64,000 nt of DNA from an uncultured Candidatus Saccharibacteria bacterium (GTDB taxonomy: Bacteria; Patescibacteriota; Saccharimonadia; Saccharimonadales; Saccharimonadaceae). Numbering within the stretch: the stretch's first letter is position 1; the number at the start of each line of letters is the position of its first letter. The translations under genes were made by a program, and so were the position numbers. The stretch spans positions 62,001-126,000 of the forward strand of contig CAPHDI010000001.1 of assembly GCA_948623715.1 (NCBI GenBank), given 5' to 3'. The notes beneath the pieces were generated by a model. That model had not been told where the DNA came from. It saw only the letters and a program-made list of their open reading frames with translations, and searched no databases. Below, in pieces: positions 49,882 to 57,395 of the stretch.

Positions 49882-50113
49882 GTGGCCCTCCTTTTAGTTT
49901 AGATAGGAACCCTGCGTGGCACCTTTTTACCTATCTAACATGTTGGTAGCCAGATGCAAATGTATACCAACAAAAAGGCACCACTAGGGGTGTTACAGCT
50001 AAAACATTGAACAGTCCTGAAGACAACCAACGAAAAGCTCCCTAATAGTGCCTTTTTCTGGTTATATTCAGAACAAACAATAAACTGTTCTTGCATAACG
50101 TTTTAACTGTAAC
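49882..50113 (-). promoter_or_regulatory. Structured leader RNA of FISUMP gene C
   Basis: From predicted +1 at 50113 (minus): helix P1 GTTACAGTTAAAAC (50113-50100) with GTTTTAGCTGTAAC (50005-49992), one G-U pair; terminator arms GGCACTATTAGGG (50052-50040, inside P1) and CCCCTAGTGGTGCC (49990-49977) with T5; hairpin H2 GTTGGTA/TACCAAC (49971-49942) with loop containing TTTGCATCTGGC; hairpin H3 TTAGATAGG/CCTATCTAA (49938-49899); then AAAGGAGG. Same layout as at 54973 and 59780. Confidence 0.75.
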
Positions 50114-50119
50114 ATCCTC

Positions 50120-50128
50120 ATTATATCA
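50120..50128 (-). promoter_or_regulatory. Promoter of FISUMP leader C
   Basis: Minus strand TGaTATAAT, 6 nt before helix P1. Confidence 0.7.
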
Positions 50129-50156
50129 CGACTTCCGCCCCACAAGTTAATTTTTG

Positions 50157-50165
50157 TGCTATAAT
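50157..50165 (+). promoter_or_regulatory. CDF transporter promoter
   Basis: TGcTATAAT, leaving a ~130-nt leader with a CTCTCC/GGGAGAG hairpin (near 50239-50254) before ATG 50305. No known metal riboswitch core recognised. Confidence 0.6.
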
Positions 50166-50304
50166 CATAACGTAACATTTACATTTTCCGAACCTACCTT
50201 TATCGTCCTACTTAAACATTTCACTTTTACTCCAGAACTCTCCTTGGGGAGAGAATGATAACTTAACTAATCTATGGCCTATCAAGGTCCATTTAGGAGT
50301 TCTC

Positions 50305-51279
50305 ATGTCAAAAACTCATAATCAAGGACAAAATCACCATAAAACTCAAAAACCACAAACCTCATCGCAATCAACGACAGCTCATAGACCGAAGCCCACT
50401 CCCGCTCATAAAATCCTCATCGCCTTCCTCCTCAATCTCGGCTTTTCCATCTTCGAGTTTATTGGCGGTTTCTTCACGAACAGCATCGCCATCACTTCCG
50501 ACGCCATTCACGATCTCGGCGACGCTCTCAGTATCGGTATCGCTTACTTCCTTGAGCGCTATAGTCGCAAATCCCCCGATGACAAATACACTTACGGCTA
50601 CATCCGTTACTCTGTCATCGGCAGCCTTATTACTACGCTTATCCTTCTCGCCGGTTCCTGTATTGTCATTTACAGCGCCATCCAGCGCATCTTCCAGCCC
50701 GCTCCTGTCAATTACGACGGCATGATTTTACTTGCCATTTTTGGTGTCGTGATCAACTTCATTGCCGCCTGGTACACCCACGAAGGCGATTCGCTGAATC
50801 AGAAATCTGTCAATCTCCACATGCTCGAAGATGTCCTCGGCTGGGCAGTCGTCCTCGTCGGTGCCATTGTCATGCGCTTCACAAATATCGAGCTGCTCGA
50901 CCCTCTCCTCTCAATTGCCGTTGCCGTCTTTATCCTCGTCAACGCCCTGAAGAATTTCCGCGAAATCTTCGATCTCTTCCTCGAAAAGACTCCGCACGGC
51001 ATCTCGCTCGATGACCTTCGAAGCCACCTTCTAGAGATCAAAAACATAAAAGACGTCCACCACATTCACGTCTGGAGTATCGACGGCTATCAGAACTACG
51101 CCACCATGCATGTCGTTACACCCGCTCCGACTTCCGCTCTCAAGCAATCTATCCGCGACGAACTCCGCGAACACGGTATCAGTCACGTTACGATCGAATT
51201 TGAATCCCCTGACGAACACTGTCCGGACGAATCTTGCCATCCCGCATCACCCTCTCCGGCCCATCATCACCACCACTAA
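50305..51279 (+). CDS. Cation diffusion facilitator (CDF) metal transporter
   Basis: A 324-residue metal exporter. Six membrane helices; the metal-site motifs are 'SIAITSDAIHDLGDALSIG' in helix II (D-x-x-H-D-x-x-D) and 'NLHMLEDVLGWAVVL' in helix V (H-x-x-x-D). A cytoplasmic C-terminal domain follows and the protein ends with a His cluster. It also has a Gln/His-rich N-terminus. The His-x3-Asp site suggests zinc (or iron/cobalt). TTAGGAG precedes the ATG. Confidence 0.93.
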   Translation: MSKTHNQGQNHHKTQKPQTSSQSTTAHRPKPTPAHKILIAFLLNLGFSIFEFIGGFFTNSIAITSDAIHDLGDALSIGIAYFLERYSRKSPDDKYTYGYIRYSVIGSLITTLILLAGSCIVIYSAIQRIFQPAPVNYDGMILLAIFGVVINFIAAWYTHEGDSLNQKSVNLHMLEDVLGWAVVLVGAIVMRFTNIELLDPLLSIAVAVFILVNALKNFREIFDLFLEKTPHGISLDDLRSHLLEIKNIKDVHHIHVWSIDGYQNYATMHVVTPAPTSALKQSIRDELREHGISHVTIEFESPDEHCPDESCHPASPSPAHHHHH

Positions 51280-51382
51280 GCCCGCCCTCAATCACCGTTG
51301 CTAATCCTTACCTTGCCGAATTCCCCTATTTGCGGTATAATTATATTAATTATTTCGAACAATTTTAAACAGGGAATATCAT

Positions 51383-52084
51383 ATGTCAGGACACAGTAAG
51401 TGGGCCACCACCAAACGCCAAAAAGCCGTCGTCGACGCAAAGCGTGGTGCGCTCTTCACGAAAATCGCTAATCAGATCGCCATTGCCGCTCGCTCTGGTA
51501 CCGATCCGAATATGAACCCCTCTCTCGCTATGGTCCTTGAGAAGGCTCGCCAGGCCAATATGCCGAAAGCAAATATCGAGCGCGCGATCGCCCGCGTCGC
51601 CGATAAGAGCGCTGCTGCCCTCATCGAGGAGACTTACGAGGGTTACGGCCCCGGTGGCGTCGGCATCATCATCGAAGTTGCCACTGACAATAAGAACCGT
51701 ACTATGCCTGAAGTCCGCAATACCCTCTCGAAAAACGGCGGCCGTATGGCTGACCCCGGCTCTGTTATGTTCCAGTTCGCCCGCAAAGGTTGGATTGAGA
51801 CTTCCGAGAAAGGCGAAGACGCTATGATGCTGGCTCTCGACGCTGGCGCCGAAGATGTCGATGAAGGCGAAGACGGTTCGATTATTCTTACCGCCCCGAG
51901 CGACCTTATGAAGGTCCGCCAGGCTCTCATTGATGGCGGCCTCACCGTTACCACCGCTGAGCTTCGCTATGTCCCGACCACGAACGTCGCCATCGAAGGT
52001 GCTGACGCTGAGAAGCTTGAGAAGCTCCTTGATGCCCTTGATGATCTCGACGACGTCACTGCCGTCCATACTAACGCCGAGTAA
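51383..52084 (+). CDS. YebC/PmpR-family regulator (TACO1-like)
   Basis: A 233-residue protein starting 'MSGHSKWATTKRQKAVVDAKR', with 'EGYGPGGVGIIIEVATDNKNRT' and 'MFQFARKGW', all typical of YebC. YebC proteins bind DNA as regulators and some help ribosomes through proline stretches. TATAAT lies about 45 nt upstream and AGGGAA before the ATG. Followed by a minus-strand promoter and a hairpin (52158-52179). Confidence 0.96.
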   Translation: MSGHSKWATTKRQKAVVDAKRGALFTKIANQIAIAARSGTDPNMNPSLAMVLEKARQANMPKANIERAIARVADKSAAALIEETYEGYGPGGVGIIIEVATDNKNRTMPEVRNTLSKNGGRMADPGSVMFQFARKGWIETSEKGEDAMMLALDAGAEDVDEGEDGSIILTAPSDLMKVRQALIDGGLTVTTAELRYVPTTNVAIEGADAEKLEKLLDALDDLDDVTAVHTNAE

Positions 52085-52118
52085 TCAAAACCCAGTCGAG
52101 CCAACTCGCAATACTCTC

Positions 52119-52147
52119 AGTATAGCACGCCATAAGCATTTTGTCAA
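52119..52147 (-). promoter_or_regulatory. Minus-strand promoter reading antisense to yebC
   Basis: Minus strand TTGACA, 17-nt spacer (AAATGCTTATGGCGTGC), TATACT. The same -35 and spacer recur at 58686-58714. No gene lies downstream on that strand before yebC. Confidence 0.6.
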
Positions 52148-52203
52148 GCTAAACCGCAGCCCTGCCCTAAAGCGGGGCTTGGATCTTCTGTCTGAAGTGC
52201 AAT

Positions 52204-52665
52204 TTACAGATGTAATCCCTCGTCTAGCTCTTTCTGTCCGCCGATTGGGAATCGTACTTTCTCGCCATCTTTTGGCATGATCACATGCGCATGTAATCGT
52301 GTCAGCGACGCCCCTGATTTCGCCGGGTCGCCGAATCTCATACAGATTCCGCCGCCCGTGACATTATATTCCTTCACTAGTCTTTGCCAGATCTTCTGCA
52401 AATCCAACCACATTTCCGGCGTCAGATCTTCAATCTCATACACCGGCCCCATTGCCACGATCAGAAACGATACCTCACTCCCCGGTCGCGGATAACGATT
52501 TTCCGAAACATGCCAATAATCCGTCTTGAAGATAATCTTCTGATTTTCTTGATCGACATTTTCTAGCGCCATCGGGTCTTTGTCTGCTGCCTCCATGTTG
52601 AGCATAATATCAAGCTGTTCCTGGTGGCGTGCATTCGGCGGATAGATGTACTTATACTTTTTCAT
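52204..52665 (-). CDS. HIT-superfamily protein
   Basis: A 153-residue protein with 'ASLTRLHAHVIMPKDGEK', matching the HIT motif H-x-H-x-H but with Arg in place of the first His; 'FLIVAMGPVYEIEDLTPEMW' is the usual preceding region. HIT enzymes hydrolyse or transfer nucleotides (Ap4A, adenosine phosphoramidates). It is 30 nt downstream of the deaminase fusion on the same strand, suggesting a nucleotide-metabolism operon. Confidence 0.8.
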   Translation of the reverse strand: MKKYKYIYPPNARHQEQLDIMLNMEAADKDPMALENVDQENQKIIFKTDYWHVSENRYPRPGSEVSFLIVAMGPVYEIEDLTPEMWLDLQKIWQRLVKEYNVTGGGICMRFGDPAKSGASLTRLHAHVIMPKDGEKVRFPIGGQKELDEGLHL

Positions 52666-52695
52666 TTCCGACTCCTTATTTATATCGATCTCTTG

Positions 52696-53661
52696 TTATT
52701 TACTAATCTTCATCTGTCCATCTTTCACCAGACAAACCGTCTTGATCCCCTTTTTCTCCGCTAGCACATGCGATCGCTGACTCCAATTTCTATCAGGATG
52801 GTCCTCAAGATAATATATCTCGCGAATCCCCTTATTCGCCAATACCTTCATACAATGGTCGCAAGGGAACAATGTTACATATAGCGGTGTATCTTCCAGA
52901 GTCTTTACTTTTCCAAGCTTCTTCAGTAGGTTAATCTCCGCATGTTCGACCGTGTCGTAAAACAATTCCGTCCGATTCTGTATGTCATACTCTGGGATTG
53001 TAAAATCGATCTGATTCGTCCCGAACAGCCACTGCCCGTTCCAATAACACGCCGCCGCCGTCGGACAAACATCGTCCGTCGACTCACGCAATTCCTTTAG
53101 TAATTGCGGTATCGGCTCTGGCATTTCCTTCGAATAGTTAATGCGCTTTTTCATATTTGCCGCCGCCTTTGCGACCTTTTCCTGTACCCCCTCGACTTTT
53201 TTCATTCGACTGGCGATTGTAATCTTACGAATTTTGTCTGAAGTCGAAGTCTTCGCCTGCCTCGGCAGTACCGCTACTCGTCCGCAATATTTCTCTAGCT
53301 TCTCGATCTGCTCATCGGTATAATTCTCTTTAATCGCGATTAGTACGTCTGGCTTTATAGTCTTGATCAGATGCCACTTCGGCTCGTCGACTTCTTTTAT
53401 GACGATTGCATCCGCAATGTTTAGTAGTTTTATAAATTCATACCGCTCTCGCTCCGGGATCACTGGTCGCGTTGGCCCCTTTCGCTTGCGGATTTTTTCA
53501 TCACTATCCATCGCGATGACCAAAAAGTCGCATAGCGCTCGCGCCTTTAGTATGTATCTTAGATGCCCTAGATGAAACAAGTCCCACGATCCTTGTACTA
53601 GCCCCACCGTCTCCCCTGACTTATGCGCGATTTTTACATTCGCCAACCAATTCTCATCCAT
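52696..53661 (-). CDS. Cytidylyltransferase-like / dCMP deaminase fusion
   Basis: A 321-residue two-domain protein. Residues about 15-150 form a nucleotidyltransferase with 'GSWDLFHLGHLRYILKA' (HxGH) and 'RKGPTRPVIPERERYEFI'. Residues about 195-310 are a cytidine/dCMP deaminase with zinc ligands 'TVEHAEINLLKKLG' (HAE) and 'TLFPCDHCMKVLANKG' (PCxxC). dCMP deaminase supplies dUMP for thymidylate synthase, encoded 10 nt upstream on the same strand. The role of the transferase half is unclear. Confidence 0.88.
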   Translation of the reverse strand: MDENWLANVKIAHKSGETVGLVQGSWDLFHLGHLRYILKARALCDFLVIAMDSDEKIRKRKGPTRPVIPERERYEFIKLLNIADAIVIKEVDEPKWHLIKTIKPDVLIAIKENYTDEQIEKLEKYCGRVAVLPRQAKTSTSDKIRKITIASRMKKVEGVQEKVAKAAANMKKRINYSKEMPEPIPQLLKELRESTDDVCPTAAACYWNGQWLFGTNQIDFTIPEYDIQNRTELFYDTVEHAEINLLKKLGKVKTLEDTPLYVTLFPCDHCMKVLANKGIREIYYLEDHPDRNWSQRSHVLAEKKGIKTVCLVKDGQMKISK

Positions 53662-53671
53662 ATTTTCATCC

Positions 53672-54586
53672 TTAAATCGCCACCGGTATACCTTTTATCG
53701 CTGGCGCCGGATCATAATCGCTCAGTTCAAAATCTTCCGCTCTATATTCAAAGATATCTTTATGTGGGTTTGTAATCGTCATCGTCGGGAATGGCTTACT
53801 TTCTCTCGCCAAGATTTCCTCTACCCATGGCAACTGATTTTCATAAATATGCGCATCAGAAATCATATGTATAAATTCACCTGGCACAAGATCTAATACT
53901 TCCGCCATTGCCAGCAGCAGTGCCGAATATTGCACCCAGTTACTCGGGCAGCCGATTAGGACGTCGCAACTTCTCTGGAATAATACTAAGTGTAACTTAT
54001 TTTCTAGAATTCGGAAATGCATCCATCCATGGCACGGACAAACAACGACTTTTTGCTGATGATTTTTATTTCTAATTGTATACTGTGGAATCCAAGGCGA
54101 GATTAGATGTGTTTTTAGTTCCGGACGCTCTTTCATTTGCTGTATAATCTCTGCGAATTGATTAAAAGCTTTTCCTTCCGCCGTCGGAAAATCATGAAAC
54201 GCCGCCCCATATGACCCTGGGCCGAGGTCGCCAGGCTCTAAGCCTCGTTTCGCGCATTTTTCATCTGTACACCAGCTCTTCCACCATTTACAACCATACT
54301 TCTCTAGCTCTTCTTGAGTCTTCGCACCATTGATAAACCCTAATAGCTCGCCAATCGGTGCCTTCCAGAACTTTATCGCCCTCTCCGTCAAGACTGGTAC
54401 GCCATTTTTCAGAAGGTCAAATCTCATTACCGGCGCCCCTAGCAGATCTATCGTATTGACTTCTTTGCCATTTTCATCTACCATCGGCGACGGACTTTTT
54501 ATCCCATCTTTCAATATTGCCCGTATTAAATCTTTATACTGCGTATCTGGCGTTCTTTCGCTGTACGGCCTGTATTCACCTCTCAT
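53672..54586 (-). CDS. thyA: Thymidylate synthase (ThyA type)
   Basis: A 304-residue protein. 'VVVCPCHGWMHFRI' contains the catalytic Cys (PCH), 'LVLFQRSCDVLIGCPSNWVQYSALL' region holds the dUMP-binding RSCD and the Asn that distinguishes dUMP from dCMP users, and 'ISDAHIYENQLPWVEEIL' is the conserved HIYxN. It methylates dUMP to dTMP with methylene-tetrahydrofolate. Co-directional and adjacent to the dCMP deaminase fusion, forming a compact dTMP pathway. Confidence 0.92.
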   Translation of the reverse strand: MRGEYRPYSERTPDTQYKDLIRAILKDGIKSPSPMVDENGKEVNTIDLLGAPVMRFDLLKNGVPVLTERAIKFWKAPIGELLGFINGAKTQEELEKYGCKWWKSWCTDEKCAKRGLEPGDLGPGSYGAAFHDFPTAEGKAFNQFAEIIQQMKERPELKTHLISPWIPQYTIRNKNHQQKVVVCPCHGWMHFRILENKLHLVLFQRSCDVLIGCPSNWVQYSALLLAMAEVLDLVPGEFIHMISDAHIYENQLPWVEEILARESKPFPTMTITNPHKDIFEYRAEDFELSDYDPAPAIKGIPVAI

Positions 54587-54711
54587 CTGACCTCCTTCTA
54601 TACTTTTATCATATCATAAAAACGTTTTAAGAATAGAGGTAATTTTCACTAAACTACTTCCTCCCTCTGTCGTAGTTGCATAAAAACGCCAGCTGTGCTA
54701 CAATAAATAAC

Positions 54712-54798
54712 GGAAGGGTGGCCGAGTGGTTGATGGCACTGGTCTTGAAAACCAGCAGGTTAATAGCCTCGCAAGTTCGAATCTTGTCCCTTCCGCCA
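54712..54798 (+). tRNA. tRNA-Ser(UGA)
   Basis: An 87-nt class II tRNA: acceptor GGAAGGG/CCCTTCC, anticodon stem CTGGT/ACCAG, loop CTTGAAA (anticodon TGA), long variable arm, discriminator G, encoded CCA. TGcTACAAT at about 54696-54704 is the promoter. Confidence 0.95.
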
Positions 54799-54809
54799 CA
54801 GCATTTTAT

Positions 54810-54886
54810 GGTACCATAGCTCAGCTGGTTAGAGCGCAGGACTCATAAGCCTGAGGTCGGTGGTTCGATCCCACCTGGTACTACCA
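54810..54886 (+). tRNA. tRNA-Met(CAU)
   Basis: A 77-nt tRNA, anticodon loop CTCATAA (anticodon CAT), T loop TTCGATC, encoded CCA. Acceptor begins with a G1-U72 pair and the anticodon stem has an A-G mismatch at its loop end. Elongator Met is most likely; a tRNA-Ile with lysidine-modified CAU cannot be excluded. 11 nt after tRNA-Ser, so co-transcribed. Confidence 0.9.
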
Positions 54887-54904
54887 AATCCCATACAGTA
54901 TGCA

Positions 54905-54927
54905 AATATGCCTTCGGGCATATTTTT
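54905..54927 (+). terminator. Terminator of the tRNA-Ser/Met unit
   Basis: ATATGCC-TTCG-GGCATAT followed by TTTT. Confidence 0.9.
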
Positions 54928-54957
54928 GTGCAAAATCACTCAATCCTCATTTTGCTA

Positions 54958-54966
54958 TGTTATAAT
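54958..54966 (+). promoter_or_regulatory. Promoter of FISUMP leader A
   Basis: TGtTATAAT, ending 6 nt before helix P1 begins at 54973. Confidence 0.75.
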
Positions 54967-54972
54967 AGTATC

Positions 54973-55222
54973 GTCTAATTCATTTTAAGGTAAAACGTAA
55001 TCTGTACCGAACATTTTTCTAATGGATAATGTACGGTACCACAGAAGACCATTAGTAAAACATGCTTCGGCACGATTACCAACTGGCCTTAAATGGATTA
55101 GACACCCTCTGTGGTGCCGTTTTTATTAGTATACAAATTGCATCTGGCATACTAATAGGTTTAGATAGGTAAAAGCGCGGCACCTCGGAGGTTTCCTATC
55201 TATCAACCAAAAGGAGGGCCAC
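54973..55222 (+). promoter_or_regulatory. Structured leader RNA of FISUMP gene A
   Basis: Helix P1 GTCTAATTCATTTTAAGG (54973-54990) with CCTTAAATGGATTAGAC (55087-55103), 17 pairs with one G-U and one bulge. Terminator arms GGTACCACAGA (55035-55045, inside P1) and TCTGTGGTGCC (55108-55118) with T5 (55120-55124). An alternative hairpin CTAATGG/CCATTAG (55019-55055) encloses the 5' arm. H2 ATTAGTAT/ATACTAAT (55125-55156), H3 TAGATAGG/CCTATCTA (55162-55202), then AAGGAGG. P1 and terminator interlock as a pseudoknot or exclude each other. Confidence 0.78.
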
Positions 55223-56887
55223 ATGCACCTAAAGTTATTATCAAAGTTAAGATCTTTTTGTCAAGAAAAGTATCATAGTATTCCAATATCGCATCGACAA
55301 AGAACTATTACTTACACTAAACATCTTCATAGTATAAATAGTAAACTTAAGATCTTAACTTATAGTATCCCGACTTTTAGTATCGCGGCCCTACTTTTGC
55401 TTATCGGCAATCTTTTCTGCGTGTTTTCAGGAACTCCGGAAGTTTTTGCCGATGAGTCTGACATTATGCCCACTTCCACTGCCCCGGTATCTCTCACCCT
55501 TGCCAGTAATAACCCATCCGTAGCAACCACTGGCTCTACTACTCCCGGAGGAGTAGCCTATGCTAGCTCTAACGTAAAGTATACTGCCACTGATATCAAA
55601 AGTTATTCCTTAAAGATTAGTCTAGCTAATGGCAAGAGTAATCCAATCAATAGCGGCACTACTCTCACTGGTACTGGTACTAATAAGACTGTTAGTACTA
55701 TGGGCAATAATACTTGGGGTTATAGCTGGAGTGATAATACTAATACTGACGAGACTACAGTAACTTATAGTACTGTCCCTACATATGGTAGTGCAGCACA
55801 AGTTAAATCTGGTACTACTGACGTAAATACTACTGGCAAGATTATGTTTGCTGCTAAGTTTGCTGACAATGCTCCAACTGGACACTATACTACTTCTGTC
55901 CTCCTCTCCCTCACTGCTACACCAAAAGTACTAACTACGTATACAGTTACCTATAACTGTAATAGTGGTACTGGTTGTCCTACTAACCTTAATACCACTA
56001 ATTATAACGAAGCCTACGCTTATACCATCCCCACTACCGAGCCAACCAGAAGCGGTTATAAGTTCCTCGGTTACTCTACTACAAATAGTACTACTGCTGA
56101 CACCAACTATGCTCCTGGTAAAGCTATTTCGCTTACGCAGGCTAGTCCTAGTAGGACACTTTATGCTGTATGGCAGCAAATCATACCGTGGGCCTCTATG
56201 ACCACGATGCAGCAAATGACGCCTGAAGCTTGCGCAGCAGCTAGTATCGGAGCTTCTAAAACTCTAACCGACTCCCGTGACAATTCTACTTACACTGTTG
56301 GTAAGCTCTCCGACGGCAACTGTTGGATGACGCAAAATCTCCGCATCGTAAATAAGACTATCACCTCTGCCGACTCCGATGTTTCTGTAAATTTCACCAT
56401 CCCGGCTTCCTCCTTATGGACCGACTTTGCCCCTCATGTATACTATAATAACGATACAAGTTACGGGGCATATTATTCTTGGTACGCAGCAACGGCCGGT
56501 ACCGGAGCTAACGTCACGTCTAATAACAATGCAGCGGGTAGTATTTGTCCGAAAGGATGGCGTTTACCGACTGGCGGATCGGACGGAGAATTTAAAAAGC
56601 TTTATGATAAATGGACTACCGCAACTTGGACTACATACAATAGTAAAAATGGGCGTTGGTTTGGCGGCGCGAGTATATCCGCTGGAGGAGGATTCTTCCC
56701 GGCTGCTGGCTATGTAGACACCGCCAAGGGCGCACTCAGTAGCGTCGGCACCCTTGGTTATTACTGGTCCAGCACCTCCAGCAGTACCGAAAATGCATAT
56801 TACCTCTATTTTTATAGCAGCTATGTCGGAGCTAGCTTTGATTGGGCAAAACATTACGGTCATTCCACGCGTTGTGTCGCTCGTTAA
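55223..56887 (+). CDS. FISUMP-domain surface protein A
   Basis: A 554-residue exported protein. Long basic N-region, hydrophobic signal with 'GNLFCVFSGTPEVFA', then a beta-rich domain (about 95-235, 'NTWGYSWSDN', 'GHYTTSVLLSLTATP'), an InlB-type Listeria-Bacteroides repeat (about 240-315, 'YTVTYNCNSGTGCPTN' ... 'RTLYAVWQ') and a FISUMP domain (about 325-554, 'NCWMTQNLRIVNKTI', 'SICPKGWRLPTGGSDGE', 'GYYWSSTS', 'HSTRCVAR'). Probably displayed on the surface for host contact. AAAGGAGGGCCAC before the ATG is the same as in gene C. Confidence 0.87.
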   Translation: MHLKLLSKLRSFCQEKYHSIPISHRQRTITYTKHLHSINSKLKILTYSIPTFSIAALLLLIGNLFCVFSGTPEVFADESDIMPTSTAPVSLTLASNNPSVATTGSTTPGGVAYASSNVKYTATDIKSYSLKISLANGKSNPINSGTTLTGTGTNKTVSTMGNNTWGYSWSDNTNTDETTVTYSTVPTYGSAAQVKSGTTDVNTTGKIMFAAKFADNAPTGHYTTSVLLSLTATPKVLTTYTVTYNCNSGTGCPTNLNTTNYNEAYAYTIPTTEPTRSGYKFLGYSTTNSTTADTNYAPGKAISLTQASPSRTLYAVWQQIIPWASMTTMQQMTPEACAAASIGASKTLTDSRDNSTYTVGKLSDGNCWMTQNLRIVNKTITSADSDVSVNFTIPASSLWTDFAPHVYYNNDTSYGAYYSWYAATAGTGANVTSNNNAAGSICPKGWRLPTGGSDGEFKKLYDKWTTATWTTYNSKNGRWFGGASISAGGGFFPAAGYVDTAKGALSSVGTLGYYWSSTSSSTENAYYLYFYSSYVGASFDWAKHYGHSTRCVAR

Positions 56888-56976
56888 TTTTCTAAACCTC
56901 TGGGCGCTTCGGCGCCCACCATACTTTTCCGCTTAGCATAGCTAATAGAACTTTTCCGAGCCACATAATCGAAGTA

Positions 56977-56985
56977 TGTTATAAT
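56977..56985 (+). promoter_or_regulatory. Prepilin promoter
   Basis: TGtTATAAT ending 8 nt before ATG 56994 (leaderless). Confidence 0.7.
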
Positions 56986-56993
56986 AGAACTAT

Positions 56994-57386
56994 ATGAGGG
57001 AGAAAAAAGGTTTTACTCTAATAGAAATCACAATCGTCGGGGCTTTTGCTGCGCTACTTGTAGTGCTGTTCTTTATTCAGAAGGCAAACGTCGACGCTAT
57101 GAATCGTGACGACGATCGCAAGACCGCTATTAACGCCATGTACTACGCCCTCGAAGAATACTATTACCCGAAGTACGGTTATTACCCCTCCGAAATCTCC
57201 GAGGAAGTCCTTCCCGTGATCGATCCGCAGCTTTTTACCGATCCTTTCGGCACGAATATCGGCATTGACGGCAGCACTTATTACTACGAACCGGCGAATT
57301 GCAACTCCGAGAATCAGTGCAAGGAATACATCCTCCGCGCTCAGCTTGAGAAGGAGAGTACTTATATCAAAAAGGGGAAGAAGTAA
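56994..57386 (+). CDS. Type IV prepilin-like protein
   Basis: A 130-residue protein with a class III signal: 'MREKKGFTLIEITIV', cleavage expected after Gly 6, Glu at mature position 5 and a hydrophobic helix to about residue 28. The C-terminal domain is Tyr-rich ('YYALEEYYYPKYGYYPSE') with one Cys pair (about 101/107). Probably a minor pilin or pseudopilin, relevant to twitching, adhesion or DNA uptake with ComEC. Co-transcribed with pgi. Confidence 0.9.
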   Translation: MREKKGFTLIEITIVGAFAALLVVLFFIQKANVDAMNRDDDRKTAINAMYYALEEYYYPKYGYYPSEISEEVLPVIDPQLFTDPFGTNIGIDGSTYYYEPANCNSENQCKEYILRAQLEKESTYIKKGKK

Positions 57387-57395
57387 TCTCTCCCG

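Noticed and set aside
50172..50304. Metal riboswitch in the CDF transporter leader
   Set aside because: Only a simple hairpin is visible; neither the NiCo nor the yybP-ykoY manganese core could be recognised.
55035..55124. Resemblance of the FISUMP leader terminators to T-box riboswitch terminators (GGTACC ... GTGGTGCC-T5)
   Set aside because: No specifier stem I or TGGNACC T-box core is present in all three copies (copy C has none), and the downstream genes are surface proteins, not amino-acid genes.
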